Positions 17,791 through 27,444 are shown, numbered from the stretch's first letter. The stretch: 64,000 nt of DNA from Sinanaerobacter chloroacetimidivorans (GCF_018128545.1 NZ_JAGSND010000012.1:62001-126000); one strand, 5' to 3'. Translations and numbers: made by a program. Notes: generated from the letters alone by a model not told the origin.

Positions 17791-18693
17791 ATGAATGTAG
17801 TCGATATTCAAAAGCTAACCAAGTCCTTTGGTACCACCCAGGCATTAAAGGGAATTGATCTTACAGTACAACAAGGAGAAGTCCATGGGTTTATAGGACC
17901 CAACGGTGCCGGAAAGTCTACGACGATTCGTATTCTATTGGGGATTTTAAGAAAAACATCGGGAAAAGTGACACTGCTTGGAGGAGATCCCTGGCAGGAT
18001 TCGGTGGAATTACATCGCCGGCTTCTATATGTCCCCGGTGACGTTACTCTGTGGCCCGACTTGTCCGGAGGCGAAACCATTGACCTGCTCGGGAGGCTGC
18101 ATGGGGGACTGGATATTTCCCGAAAAAAACAACTGCTGGAACGTTTTCAGCTTGATCCGACCAAAAAGAGCGGAACCTATTCCAAAGGAAACCGGCAGAA
18201 GGTAGCTTTAGTGGCAGCCTTCAGCTGTGAAGCGGAATTGTATCTTCTGGATGAGCCTACCTCGGGACTTGATCCCCTTATGGAAGTGATTTTTCAGGAA
18301 TGTGTAGCGGAAGTAAAAAAAGCCGGCAAGACTGTGCTTTTGTCCAGCCATATCCTTTCTGAGGTAGAGACCTTATGCGACCGCGTTAGCATCATACGGC
18401 AAGGGAAGATTGTGGAGTCGGGAACCATGTCTCAGCTTCGGCATCTCACCCGCACCACCGTCACCGTGGAAACCGACAGTACGGCCATAGAACTTGAAAA
18501 ATTGTCCGGAGTTTACGACCTGTCCCGAAAGGGGCTTAAATATCGTTTTTCTGTAGATTCCAATTCCATGACAAAGGTGCTGGAGGCACTGCTGCCTTTG
18601 GGCATCAGATCTTTGACAGCCGAACCACCCAGTTTGGAGGAGTTGTTCATGCGGCATTATGGTGATGATCTTCAAGAAAAAGGAGGAGTTTAG
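17791..18693 (+). CDS. ABC exporter ATP-binding protein
   Basis: 300 residues from ATG 17791, six bases after AGGAGGG. Walker A is GPNGAGKST (~37-45), the signature is YSKGNRQKV in place of the usual LSGGQ, and Walker B is LYLLDEPTSGLDP. The YSKGNRQ form and the ~90-residue C-terminal extension are usual for the ATPases paired with 'exporter of polyketide antibiotics' permeases. It powers the permease encoded three bases downstream. Confidence 0.94.
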   Translation: MNVVDIQKLTKSFGTTQALKGIDLTVQQGEVHGFIGPNGAGKSTTIRILLGILRKTSGKVTLLGGDPWQDSVELHRRLLYVPGDVTLWPDLSGGETIDLLGRLHGGLDISRKKQLLERFQLDPTKKSGTYSKGNRQKVALVAAFSCEAELYLLDEPTSGLDPLMEVIFQECVAEVKKAGKTVLLSSHILSEVETLCDRVSIIRQGKIVESGTMSQLRHLTRTTVTVETDSTAIELEKLSGVYDLSRKGLKYRFSVDSNSMTKVLEALLPLGIRSLTAEPPSLEELFMRHYGDDLQEKGGV

Positions 18694-18695
18694 AG

Positions 18696-20309
18696 ATGAA
18701 AACCAGGAATTTTGCAGGCACCAAAATACTTTTCAGATTATATCTGCGCCGAGATCAGTTCCTGCTGTTTGTTTGGATATTTCTACCCACGATCTTGCTT
18801 CTGGCAAATGCGGCTACCTTTATTGCTATGGACAACCATGGACAGGGACTACAGAAGGCTCTTATTGAATTTAACAAGGATCCTTTGATTACAGCACTTC
18901 TCGGTCCGGTTATGTCTATGAATCTTCCCGGAGCACTGGTATGGCGGACTGTTTCGCTGCTCGCCTTGTCATTGGGAATGGGTAGCCTGCTTACCGTAAT
19001 TCGGCACACCCGTACAGATGAAGAAACGGGCCGCAGTGAGTTGATTCGTGCCTGTATCGTGGGCCGCTATGCAAACCTCACTGCCGCATTGATTTTAAGC
19101 TACGCTTCAAATTTAACAGCAGGAGTGCTGATTGCCTTGAGTCTCATTGGACTTGGCGGTGCTGTCGGCAGCTCCTTTCTGTTTGGAATGACCATGTCGA
19201 TAATCGGATGCTTTTTTGCCGGAATAGGTGCTTTTAGTGTCCAGCTGCGGGAAAGCAGCGGAAGTGCCCGAGCCATTGGGGCGGCGGCTTTGGGTTTAGG
19301 AGTCATGCTGGCAATTTTAAATAACTTCGGAGGAGGCGATACCTTATTAAGATGGATTACTCCCATGGCATGGCAGCGGGTAACCCGGCCATTTGCCGGC
19401 AATCATGAATGGAACTTACTGTTTTTTGCAGCAATTGCAGTGTTACCGGCAATCATTGCTTATGTACTTTGTGCTCGAAGGGATCTGGGATCAGGAGTTC
19501 TTTTGGCCCGCTCCGGTCGGCGTGAAGCGGCTCTCTATTTCTCCAGCCCTTTGGCGCTGGCCTGGAGGCTGCATAAGGGCAGTTTCTCCGGCTGGATGGT
19601 GGGTACAGTATTGTATATTGCTGTGTTTGCAGCTATCTCTCCCGTTTTATCCAATGCAGGGGGGATGAGTGATTGGCTGACGAATCTGGGCGGTACAGAT
19701 TGGACGGATGAGGCGGGTTTGGGTTATGTCTTTATCAGTATAGGCATCTACCTGATGTCACTAATGGTAGCTGTTTACGCTATGTCTGCTGTGTTATGTC
19801 TGAAAAAAGAAGAAAAGGAAGGCAGAACAGAAATGCTGTTGGATAAGCAAGTCGGCCGAATCCGATGGATGAGCAGTCATTTGGTTGTCGCATTCTCAGG
19901 CTCTGCTGCATTGCTGTTGGCTATGGGTACTGCCGGAGGATTGATTTATGGGCTTGCAGCCGATGACTTAAGCAATCACTTTTGGCACATTTTTATGATG
20001 AGTATTTCCAAAATACCGCCGGTATGGTTACTTGCAGGTATAACCTCTTTCTTATATGGATTATGGCCTCGAGTTACCGTACTGGGTTGGGTTCTTTGGC
20101 TGTCGTTTACCTTATTGGAAGTCGCCTGGGAAGCACAGGTTATTGATTGGTCACTGATGCATATTTCTCCTTTTTCCTATGTCCACTATACGATTCATAT
20201 TTCGAATTTACCGCTGCTCCCTTTGTTCTGGCTGATTTGCCTTTCTGCCATCTTTATAGGGCTCGGGTTGTTTGGATTCAGAAATAGAGATGCTTTCACG
20301 AAAGCATAA
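18696..20309 (+). CDS. ABC-2 type exporter permease, polyketide/antibiotic exporter family
   Basis: 537 residues with about twelve hydrophobic segments arranged as two repeats, the size of the single-chain 'exporter of polyketide antibiotics' permeases. The segment RHTRTDEETGRSELIRA between helices 2 and 3 is a family mark, and a related EEKEGRTEMLL sits in the second half. It is expressed with the ATPase and probably controlled by the divergent TetR protein. Export of a hydrophobic drug is inferred. Confidence 0.92.
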   Translation: MKTRNFAGTKILFRLYLRRDQFLLFVWIFLPTILLLANAATFIAMDNHGQGLQKALIEFNKDPLITALLGPVMSMNLPGALVWRTVSLLALSLGMGSLLTVIRHTRTDEETGRSELIRACIVGRYANLTAALILSYASNLTAGVLIALSLIGLGGAVGSSFLFGMTMSIIGCFFAGIGAFSVQLRESSGSARAIGAAALGLGVMLAILNNFGGGDTLLRWITPMAWQRVTRPFAGNHEWNLLFFAAIAVLPAIIAYVLCARRDLGSGVLLARSGRREAALYFSSPLALAWRLHKGSFSGWMVGTVLYIAVFAAISPVLSNAGGMSDWLTNLGGTDWTDEAGLGYVFISIGIYLMSLMVAVYAMSAVLCLKKEEKEGRTEMLLDKQVGRIRWMSSHLVVAFSGSAALLLAMGTAGGLIYGLAADDLSNHFWHIFMMSISKIPPVWLLAGITSFLYGLWPRVTVLGWVLWLSFTLLEVAWEAQVIDWSLMHISPFSYVHYTIHISNLPLLPLFWLICLSAIFIGLGLFGFRNRDAFTKA

Positions 20310-20315
20310 ATAACA

Positions 20316-20355
20316 AAAGTAGGTTGTTAATTTTGATTACCAACCTACTTTCCAT
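20316..20355. terminator. Bidirectional terminator
   Basis: AAAGTAGGTTG (20316-20326) pairs perfectly with CAACCTACTTT (20341-20351) around a 14-base loop. It lies between the ABC permease and the converging membrane protein gene. Confidence 0.85.
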
Positions 20356-20358
20356 ACA

Positions 20359-20772
20359 TCAGCTCCGGATTCCTTCCGCCCTTTGCCCCGGCGGCGCCAC
20401 ATCCAGTCTTTTTCGCCGCATTGCTTCATACAGAAGCTTTTTGGAATTCACAGAGACGGAATCTGCAAAATTTACTTTATTGTATAAGGAGAGCAAATTG
20501 GATCCCCCCAACATCCGTACCACATCAAAAGAGATATTCATCATCTTTGAAAAACTTACGACGTTTTCATCGGTAAGCTCACTATCCAGCTTTTTCCATG
20601 CTCGTTTTAAGAGGTGAATGGTAATTGCAAGATAAAGGATTAGGCCTATCAGTATGTAAGGCAATACTGCAACAGCATTTACTTTTATCATGCGAGATAG
20701 CCCATCATCGGGTGAAAAATAGTAGAGTCCGGCTAAAATGATAACCAGTAGTATAAATTTGTTCCTGCTCAT
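20359..20772 (-). CDS. Small membrane protein downstream of the two-component system
   Basis: 137 residues, not recognised. Two hydrophobic helices (residues ~5-20 and ~33-52) are followed by a charged cytoplasmic tail. A GGAGG site precedes the ATG. It follows the response-regulator gene by 30 bases, so it is probably the third gene of the kinase-regulator transcript. Confidence 0.7.
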   Translation of the reverse strand: MSRNKFILLVIILAGLYYFSPDDGLSRMIKVNAVAVLPYILIGLILYLAITIHLLKRAWKKLDSELTDENVVSFSKMMNISFDVVRMLGGSNLLSLYNKVNFADSVSVNSKKLLYEAMRRKRLDVAPPGQRAEGIRS

Positions 20773-20802
20773 TGTATCCTCCGCTGTAAAAAATCCTGGT
20801 AT

Positions 20803-21516
20803 CTATTTAAATAACGATTGGTTAAATTTATAGCCCACACCGCGTACGTTGAGTATATATCGAGGATTATTCGGATTTTCCTCGATTTTTTTACGAAGAT
20901 TGCTGATATAAACCATGATCGTTTTGGAGTCGTTTTCCATGCAGTTGGTTTTCCAGACTGTTTCAAAGATCCTGTCTGCAGAAAAAACCTTTCGCGGATT
21001 CTCCACCAAAAGTTTCAGAATTTCAAACTCTTTTGACGTCAGCGCGATCTGCCGGCCGTTTACAGACAGCTCATGGGTATCAAAATCTATAATCAGCCCG
21101 TCAAATTCATAAATGTTATTCTGATTTTCAGCTGCCAGGTTGGACAGGGAATACTGTCTCCTCAAATGTGCCTTGATCCTGGCCACAAGTTCGCCGGGCA
21201 TAAAGGGCTTTGTCATATAGTCATCGCCGCCTGCAGACAGGGCTATTATTTTATCAATTTCCTGTGTCTTGCAGCTCAGGAATATGATCGGTGCATTGGA
21301 TGTTTTTCTGATTTCCAGCGAAAGAGAGGAACCTTCTGTATCCGGAAGCATAATATCCAGGATAATCAAGTCGGGCTTTTCTTTCTTTAACAAAGCTAAT
21401 GCCTGTTTACCGTTGTGTGCAGCGATGGGAGTAAAATGTTCTTTTGTCAGATAAGCGCAGACCAGCTTGGTGATTTCTACTTCATCATCGATAATTAGTA
21501 TTTTTTCCTTAGCCAT
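20803..21516 (-). CDS. OmpR/PhoB-family response regulator
   Basis: 237 residues. The receiver has the acidic pair IIDDE, the phosphoacceptor Asp54 in LIILDIMLP, Ser/Thr in IIFLSCK and Lys in YMTKPF. The DNA-binding winged helix (~135-235) shows LTSKEFEILKLLVENP and YISNLRKKIEENP. It is the partner of the kinase encoded 35 bases upstream. Likely targets are the adjacent symporter genes. Confidence 0.95.
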   Translation of the reverse strand: MAKEKILIIDDEVEITKLVCAYLTKEHFTPIAAHNGKQALALLKKEKPDLIILDIMLPDTEGSSLSLEIRKTSNAPIIFLSCKTQEIDKIIALSAGGDDYMTKPFMPGELVARIKAHLRRQYSLSNLAAENQNNIYEFDGLIIDFDTHELSVNGRQIALTSKEFEILKLLVENPRKVFSADRIFETVWKTNCMENDSKTIMVYISNLRKKIEENPNNPRYILNVRGVGYKFNQSLFK

Positions 21517-21551
21517 TTTTACAACTCCTTAAAATAAATTGGACCCGCCAC

Positions 21552-23276
21552 CTAGCTAGGCGGGGGCATATTCCCCGCTTCGTTATATAATGGGATAGTG
21601 AATATGAATTTGCTGCCGGCAAAATCAGGGTTACTGACTGCTGTTATTTTACCGCCATGAGCGATGATAATCTCTTTGCAGATGGTCAGACCGAGCCCTC
21701 GTCCTTTAATTGCCGACGCATTGCTGTCTCTGAAAAACCTGTCAAATATATAGGGCAGCTTATCCGGGGGGATTCCGATTCCGTAGTCTCTTACGGAAAC
21801 CACGAAGTTTTCCTCGGAAGGATCCAGGTCGAAGCTGATAACAATTTTTTTATGATCTGCAGAATATTTGATAGCATTCACAAGAATGTTCGAAAATACT
21901 TGATTAATTCGGTTTTGGTCGGCAATGATCCAATGCTTCTGCAGTTTATTGGAATCGGCAATCAACTCCACTTCGAATCCGGAAGCTTCTATATCTGCCA
22001 GGTTTTCCCTGATAAGATAATCCATAATATCAGTGATCGTATAGGTGATAAAGTCGAAGGTAAATTGATGTGTTTCCATCCTTGAAAGCTGATCCAGATC
22101 ATCGATCAGATTCTTGAGAAGCATGGTCTTGGATGTAATGATTTTCATGGCTTCATTCCGCTCGTTTTCACTGCTGAGGGTACCGTCTTCAATTGCTGTC
22201 AGATATCCTGCGATGAGGGTGACGGGAGTCCTGAGCTCATGTGAGATATAGGAAAGCTGCTTGTTCCGGTTTTCTTTTTCATTGATCTGCGTCAGCTCGG
22301 CATACTTCAACATAGAGATGTCCCGAAGAATCCCTTCCACCGCAAAAGGTTGCTCCTTTTCGTCCTTTAAAACCGTAAAGTTGATCTCACCCCAAAAGGT
22401 CTCGCCGTTCTTTCTGATGATGGGAATGATATGCTTGTCGGTATGTGCAATATTGCCGTGGAATGCATCATCGACGATATCAAAATAATGATCTGTAACA
22501 AGCTGGACATAAAGCCTCGGATTGTTGTAAAAATCCGAGGGGTGGTATCCGGTAAGCGTATCAATGGACGGAGAAACATACTCAAAAGCCTCGTAAGGCT
22601 TTAGTCTGTAATAAAATATGGCATCCTTGGCATTATCCACAACCGTTCGGTACAGGGCATCCGCAAGGCCGGATTTACTGCTCATGTATTCGATATATAT
22701 GGTTAGGATACAGAAGTTTACTACATTTGAAAGTATAATTTCGATTACATAAGTGTTGTCTGATAAATGTGAAAAAATAGCTGCAAAGGATAAAACGGTC
22801 TTACCGATTCCCCATATCAGAAAGACCAGAAGTGAAATCATCTTTTCCGCGCTGGAAATGTTCCAGTATTTTGCAATGATATAGATTGTAAATGCTGTGA
22901 TGATGATCTGATATACGGAAATTGGCAGATAAAAAGCATATAGATCAAAGCCGTAGATCATGCAGATAATCGCCAGGAGAACCAAATACAGTGAAAACCG
23001 ATACCAGTATGCCGGTATTTTAATATGGATAAAAGCATAGGAACCAAAAAGCAAAAGAAGGAGATTAAACATATCAACGACTTTTCTCAGTTCCAGAAAC
23101 AATATGCTTTGGGTGTTCAGAAAAAACACAAGGCATAACAGACTGACGGAATAAGCAATCCAGGAAAAACCCCAGAATTTCAAGACCGTTTCCTGTTTGT
23201 GAGAGAACATGTAAAAGTATGAAATTGAGATTACAAAGGAGAATATTGCAAAAAATAAAAGTAAGTTTAAATACAT
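21552..23276 (-). CDS. Membrane sensor histidine kinase with PAS domain
   Basis: 574 residues from the ATG at 23276, preceded by GGAGGG; the longer open frame to 23684 is an artefact overlapping the divergent symporter. About seven hydrophobic helices fill residues 1-220, without a large outside loop. A PAS domain follows (~240-340, ending in EGILRDISMLK), then HisKA with ISHELRTP (~346), and HATPase_c with N box NAIKYSA, DYGIGIP and GRGLGLTICKEI. It is divergent from the sodium:solute symporter by 96 bases. This hints that the kinase responds to the transported compound. A small hairpin (CCGCC 21545 / GGCGG 21559) lies before the regulator gene. Confidence 0.93.
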   Translation of the reverse strand: MYLNLLLFFAIFSFVISISYFYMFSHKQETVLKFWGFSWIAYSVSLLCLVFFLNTQSILFLELRKVVDMFNLLLLLFGSYAFIHIKIPAYWYRFSLYLVLLAIICMIYGFDLYAFYLPISVYQIIITAFTIYIIAKYWNISSAEKMISLLVFLIWGIGKTVLSFAAIFSHLSDNTYVIEIILSNVVNFCILTIYIEYMSSKSGLADALYRTVVDNAKDAIFYYRLKPYEAFEYVSPSIDTLTGYHPSDFYNNPRLYVQLVTDHYFDIVDDAFHGNIAHTDKHIIPIIRKNGETFWGEINFTVLKDEKEQPFAVEGILRDISMLKYAELTQINEKENRNKQLSYISHELRTPVTLIAGYLTAIEDGTLSSENERNEAMKIITSKTMLLKNLIDDLDQLSRMETHQFTFDFITYTITDIMDYLIRENLADIEASGFEVELIADSNKLQKHWIIADQNRINQVFSNILVNAIKYSADHKKIVISFDLDPSEENFVVSVRDYGIGIPPDKLPYIFDRFFRDSNASAIKGRGLGLTICKEIIIAHGGKITAVSNPDFAGSKFIFTIPLYNEAGNMPPPS

Positions 23277-23372
23277 ATTAACCCTCCAATATCTTTCATT
23301 ATAGTTTATAATGATGATAGAATAAAGCGGAAATTGGAGTTTTTTATCGAAATTGCTCTTATGGAGGACATC

Positions 23373-24839
23373 ATGGTAACCAATGCTATTGTGCTGATGA
23401 TTGTAAGCGTTTTTGCATTTGTACCTTTGCTGCTGGCAGAGGTTGCGAGAAATAAATCCCTTCCTACGACTCTTGATTTCATCCTTCAGGGAAGAAAGCT
23501 CGGTTTGTTCAGCATGTATGCCACCGTTTTTTCGACCTGGATGAGTGCATTTGCATTTATTGGAGCAATCACCTATTTCTACGAGGAAGGGCCCATCTAC
23601 ATGACCACGGTGGGGTGGGATGCTCTCTTCGCGGTGCTGTTTATTCTCGTCGGAAAGAGGCTGTGGTTCTATGGAAAAACTCATAACTATATGACGCCCA
23701 GAGATTTTTTCAACGATATATACGGCTCGGAAGCACTGAACCTGATCGTTACGATCATAACCATCGCGGGAACGATGATCTATCTCCAGGTGCAGATTCT
23801 GGCTGGTTTTTTAATCTTAAGCGTTTCAACGGAAGGAATTATTTCTCTGCACGTGAGCGGGATCATTTTCTTTGCCATTCTTGTGATTTATATATGGGCC
23901 GGCGGACTCAGGGCGGTGGCGCTGACGGACATTTTCTACGGCGCATTGATCGTTGTTGCCATTATCAGCTCGGGAATCTTTCTGATCTATACGGCAGGAG
24001 GCGTAAAACACACCTTTGACCTGCTCATTGAAAGTGACCCGGCAAACGTTTCGATCGTAGGCGTGGATGCCGGCAAACGAATCGGCATGTGGCTTGCTTT
24101 ATTTATCCTGGTTCCTGTGGGGGCCTTTATGGGACCTCAGATATGGATCAGGAATTATGCATCGGCCAGTGAAAAGAACTTTGACGTATTGCCGCTGCTT
24201 CTGTATCTGTCCTCTATCATCTGTATCGGGACTCTTTTTGCGGGAAGCGCAGGTACCGTTTTAGCAGGCGAAGTAGAGAATCCGGATTCGATCCTTGTCA
24301 AACTGATACGGGAATATGCACATCCTTTCTTTTACACCTTTATTATCGTTGGTATCTATGCTGCCATTTTTTCCACTGCAAACTCGCAGGTGCATGCTTT
24401 GTCTGCCGTGTATACCATTGACGTGCATAAGAGATATATCAACAAGAACCTGTCCGACAGAGGGCTGCTGCTTGTGGCCAAATGGACAGTGCTGCTCATA
24501 TCGGTTATTGCTTATATCCTGATTCTGCTGATTCCTCAGAATATTTTTGATTTAGGCATTGTAGCACTTGGCGGAACAGCCCAACTATTTATCCCTGTAG
24601 TGGGCGCGCTGTTCTGGAAGAAATCCTCCTCACGTGGCGCAGTCGTCGGAATCCTTGCAGGGGAAGCCATCTTCTTTCTGAGCGTAGCCCTGGTCGAATG
24701 GGATACCAGTCTGAGCGCAATCGCAGGACTGCTATGCAACTTGCTCGTATTTATTGCGGTAGGACGCTGTGATACCAATTATCTGGTAGCGGCAAAGATC
24801 GAAAGTTATAAAAATGAATATCATTCGAAATGCAATTAA
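23373..24839 (+). CDS. Sodium:solute symporter (SSS family)
   Basis: 488 residues from ATG 23373 after GGAGGA; the TTG at 23334 lacks a site. About 13 membrane helices of the LeuT-like SSS fold, with RKLGLFSMYATVFSTWMSAFAFIG-type first repeat and TANSQVHALSAVYTIDVHKRY in the helix 8 region where Na+ binds. It imports an organic acid, amino acid or vitamin with Na+; the substrate is not readable. Divergent from a two-component system, as seen for several nutrient-sensing pairs. Confidence 0.92.
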   Translation: MVTNAIVLMIVSVFAFVPLLLAEVARNKSLPTTLDFILQGRKLGLFSMYATVFSTWMSAFAFIGAITYFYEEGPIYMTTVGWDALFAVLFILVGKRLWFYGKTHNYMTPRDFFNDIYGSEALNLIVTIITIAGTMIYLQVQILAGFLILSVSTEGIISLHVSGIIFFAILVIYIWAGGLRAVALTDIFYGALIVVAIISSGIFLIYTAGGVKHTFDLLIESDPANVSIVGVDAGKRIGMWLALFILVPVGAFMGPQIWIRNYASASEKNFDVLPLLLYLSSIICIGTLFAGSAGTVLAGEVENPDSILVKLIREYAHPFFYTFIIVGIYAAIFSTANSQVHALSAVYTIDVHKRYINKNLSDRGLLLVAKWTVLLISVIAYILILLIPQNIFDLGIVALGGTAQLFIPVVGALFWKKSSSRGAVVGILAGEAIFFLSVALVEWDTSLSAIAGLLCNLLVFIAVGRCDTNYLVAAKIESYKNEYHSKCN

Positions 24840-24898
24840 TGACAAAATAAAGAAAATCCAAGGGCATTGGGTATAAAAATGAAATAAAAAATAATGGT

Positions 24899-24928
24899 AA
24901 TCCACTCTGACATCGAGTGGATTTTTCT
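24899..24928 (+). terminator. Terminator after the first symporter
   Basis: AATCCACTC (24899-24907) pairs with GAGTGGATT (24915-24923) and is followed by TTTCTTTT. Confidence 0.88.
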
Positions 24929-24970
24929 TTTGCAAAGCCCTTCAGGAAGACCCTTAAGAGCAGCTAAAAA

Positions 24971-24989
24971 TTAGGTTAAGTGAACCTAA
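24971..24989. promoter_or_regulatory. Palindrome upstream of the second symporter operon
   Basis: TTAGGTT and AACCTAA form a perfect 7-bp dyad with five bases between. A second dyad TATTTCA-N8-TGAAATA is at 25027-25048. Both lie within 130 bases of the accessory peptide gene and could be regulator sites, for example for the nearby response regulator. Confidence 0.4.
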
Positions 24990-25100
24990 ATGACAGGATA
25001 TGTTTCATTTAAATAATGCTTCGAAGTATTTCATTATTTTCTGAAATATCATAAAATTGGGTCATATTCTAGCTAGAAAATTTTTGATGGAGGAATCGAT

Positions 25101-25268
25101 ATGATTATTGGAATGCCTATTAGTACATTTTTTGGTATCATGATTTGGCCTTTTGTTTACATCATTCTGGCTTTTGTTGTTTACGGTATAATGAAGAAGC
25201 AGGATGACGAGATTGACGACACCGAATTTGAACAAAGTGTGAAAGGAAGACGAGGTGCTGCCGAATGA
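25101..25268 (+). CDS. 55-residue symporter accessory membrane peptide
   Basis: The ATG follows TGGAGGAATCGAT. The peptide is one long hydrophobic stretch (residues ~2-33, IIGMPISTFFGIMIWPFVYI then ILAFVVYGIM) followed by an acidic and basic tail. Its stop codon overlaps the start of the symporter gene (ATGA at 25265-25268), so translation is coupled. Small one-helix partners encoded directly before SSS transporters are a known recurring arrangement. The function is presumably assembly or stability of the transporter. Confidence 0.8.
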   Translation: MIIGMPISTFFGIMIWPFVYIILAFVVYGIMKKQDDEIDDTEFEQSVKGRRGAAE

Positions 25269-26845
25269 GAGTAGAGGTTATCGTATTAATTTGTTACTTC
25301 ATAGGAATGGTCGGCATGGGGCTTTATTGGAACCGACGTGCTAAAAACTCCGAAGACTATATGATTGGCGGACGATCCATGGGCCCGCTGGTAACGGCTT
25401 TGACACTGCAGACTACGGCCATGAGCGGATTCATGTTCATGGGCGGTCCGTCGGAAGCATATCTGGTCGGATATTTTGCAATATTCTACGCCGTTGGGGA
25501 TGCAGGCGGCGGCTTAATCAATGTTTCTCTTCTGGGCAGAAGAATGAGAAGACTGTCACAGCTGCTTGATGCCATTTCACCTATTGAATATCTTGAAAAG
25601 CGGTATGAATCCGTACCGGTAAAAGTAATCGCCTGTATTATAGCAGTTATTGGACTAGCTTGTTATGTACTTGCCCAGTTCCTTGCAACGGGCAAAACCC
25701 TTGTAAGCCTCTTTGGCTTCCCTCTATCTTACGGACTTATTATCGGTTGTACGGTAATCCTGATTTATACCTTTATAGGCGGTTATTTTGCAGTAGCGTG
25801 GACAGATGTAATTCAGGGCTTTATCATGATTGGAGCAGTACTCGCATTATTAGTGTTATGTCTGATAGATACAGGCGGATTTACAGGATTGAATACAAAG
25901 CTCGCTGCAATTGACCCCACTTATCTCTCCATCTGGGGCAGAGGAAATCAGTATGAAGGAGCCTGGGGTGTTATCGCAGGGGCCGTATTGGTATATTTAA
26001 TAGGCTACATGGGGCTGCCTCACTGCGTCAATAAACATATGGCTATGGAAAATCCGAAAACGGCAAAGAAAACAGTGGTATATGCGACGATCTGGACACA
26101 GCTGTTCTGCTTCTCCCCTTATTTGCTGGGACTTTGCGGAGTTGTTCTCCTTTCTGATTTGCAGGACCCTGAAATGGTTATCCCGACTCTTGCGGGAAAG
26201 ATGTTCCCGGGTGTTGTTTCCGGAATCGTTCTTACGGCGATCATGTCTGCAATTATGAGTACTGTAGCTGCATTGTTGTTATTGATCGGAACCATCGTTT
26301 CAATTGATTTCTACAAGAGATGGCTCAGGCCGGATGCCAGTGACAAGCAGGTTGTGCTGATATCAAAATCGACCATCATAATCACAGGTATTATCGGCAT
26401 CACCGTTGCTATTTTGAATCCTCCCGGAGTATTCAACCTGGTTGTTGACACATTCAGCTTTATGGCATGCGCATTCCTGCCAAGCTATGTTTGCGCTGTA
26501 TGGTGGAAAAAAGCGAACGGAACCGGTTCTGTTGTATCTATGATCGTCGGAGGGGCTACCGTTCAGATTTGGTCACTGCTGGATCTGGATGTGGTCACGG
26601 GAATGCATCAATTCTTTGCAGGCATCATCTTATCATGGATTGCGATGATTATAGGAAGCCGTTTTGGCAAGCCCACCAGCAGAGAAATGGAGGATCTTAT
26701 CGATAGGGCAAAAGGAAAGAAAGCCAATGTGTCGATTAAGGTTCAGCTGGCTTCCTCTAAGCACCTTTCAACAGAAAACAAAGCGATATCACAGTTTGTA
26801 TTCAGAAATCGCTGTGAAATGCTGCCAGGATTGAATAATGATTAA
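25265..26845 (+). CDS. Sodium:solute symporter (SSS family), pantothenate-symporter-like
   Basis: 526 residues with ~13 helices. RRAKNSEDYMIGGRSMGPLVTALTLQTTAMSG near the start and TAIMSAIMSTVAALLLLIGTIVSIDFYKR are typical of the PanF/PutP branch, longer motifs being spread over helices 1-3 and 8. The C-terminal 60 residues are a charged cytoplasmic tail. It is translated together with the preceding 55-residue peptide and overlaps the next gene by eight bases. The substrate is not defined by sequence. Confidence 0.92.
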   Translation: MRVEVIVLICYFIGMVGMGLYWNRRAKNSEDYMIGGRSMGPLVTALTLQTTAMSGFMFMGGPSEAYLVGYFAIFYAVGDAGGGLINVSLLGRRMRRLSQLLDAISPIEYLEKRYESVPVKVIACIIAVIGLACYVLAQFLATGKTLVSLFGFPLSYGLIIGCTVILIYTFIGGYFAVAWTDVIQGFIMIGAVLALLVLCLIDTGGFTGLNTKLAAIDPTYLSIWGRGNQYEGAWGVIAGAVLVYLIGYMGLPHCVNKHMAMENPKTAKKTVVYATIWTQLFCFSPYLLGLCGVVLLSDLQDPEMVIPTLAGKMFPGVVSGIVLTAIMSAIMSTVAALLLLIGTIVSIDFYKRWLRPDASDKQVVLISKSTIIITGIIGITVAILNPPGVFNLVVDTFSFMACAFLPSYVCAVWWKKANGTGSVVSMIVGGATVQIWSLLDLDVVTGMHQFFAGIILSWIAMIIGSRFGKPTSREMEDLIDRAKGKKANVSIKVQLASSKHLSTENKAISQFVFRNRCEMLPGLNND

Positions 26846-27341
26846 AAGTAAAATGATTCTCAACAGCTATGGCATTGAGGATGCAAAAAATATTCTTCTT
26901 CACACAGACCCTAAAATCAACATTATAGGGGCGGACAGAGTCTTTTATCCCTATGTATGGATTCAGTACTCCCTTTTTGTGGGGAAAGGCCGATTATCGA
27001 AATTGAATAAAACGTATGATTGCATCATTGACGGAGTGTCGGGCTCAACCTACGAGGGGAAAGGCACGCCAACTATGGCTGCTATAGAGATTGAAGAAAA
27101 AGACGCCCTCGAATCGCAGATTACAATGGAAAAGTGCCGTGAAATAGGACATGACTTTGTCATGAAACAGTTTCTTGGGAAAGCGAAGCTCTTGATGGCT
27201 CCGGCCATAGAAGTGGTAAAAGAAGTTTTTTTTCATAAAAAGTTTTACATCGTCCATTGCCTGGATGATCAAGAGCGAGACTATTTCATCATGGTGGATG
27301 CCATAGACGGCGGATTATCCGTTCTGGACTGCAAAAAATAA
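26838..27341 (+). CDS. Uncharacterised protein coupled to the second symporter
   Basis: 167 residues, not recognised. It overlaps the symporter stop, so the two are translated together. It looks soluble with mixed alpha/beta content, two Cys (KCREIGHD, HCLDDQERDYF) and no membrane helix. The end reads VDAIDGGLSVLDCKK. It may process, sense or bind the imported compound. No enzyme motif can be claimed. Confidence 0.75.
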   Translation: MIKSKMILNSYGIEDAKNILLHTDPKINIIGADRVFYPYVWIQYSLFVGKGRLSKLNKTYDCIIDGVSGSTYEGKGTPTMAAIEIEEKDALESQITMEKCREIGHDFVMKQFLGKAKLLMAPAIEVVKEVFFHKKFYIVHCLDDQERDYFIMVDAIDGGLSVLDCKK

Positions 27342-27386
27342 AAAACTTACACAAACTTTAACATACCTTCATGGAACAATCTAAAA

Positions 27387-27437
27387 GTGATACCCCTAAT
27401 GAAAGCAATTTTATTAGGGGTATCACATTATTTTTTA
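27387..27437 (+). terminator. Strong terminator of the symporter operon
   Basis: A perfect 14-bp stem (27387-27400 with 27413-27426) closes a 12-base loop and is followed by ATTATTTTTT. Confidence 0.95.
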
Positions 27438-27444
27438 AAATATT

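Noticed and set aside
23277..23684. N-terminal extension of the histidine kinase frame to 23684
   Set aside because: It overlaps the divergent symporter gene, has polar composition unlike the kinase membrane domain, and a GGAGGG site marks the true ATG at 23276.
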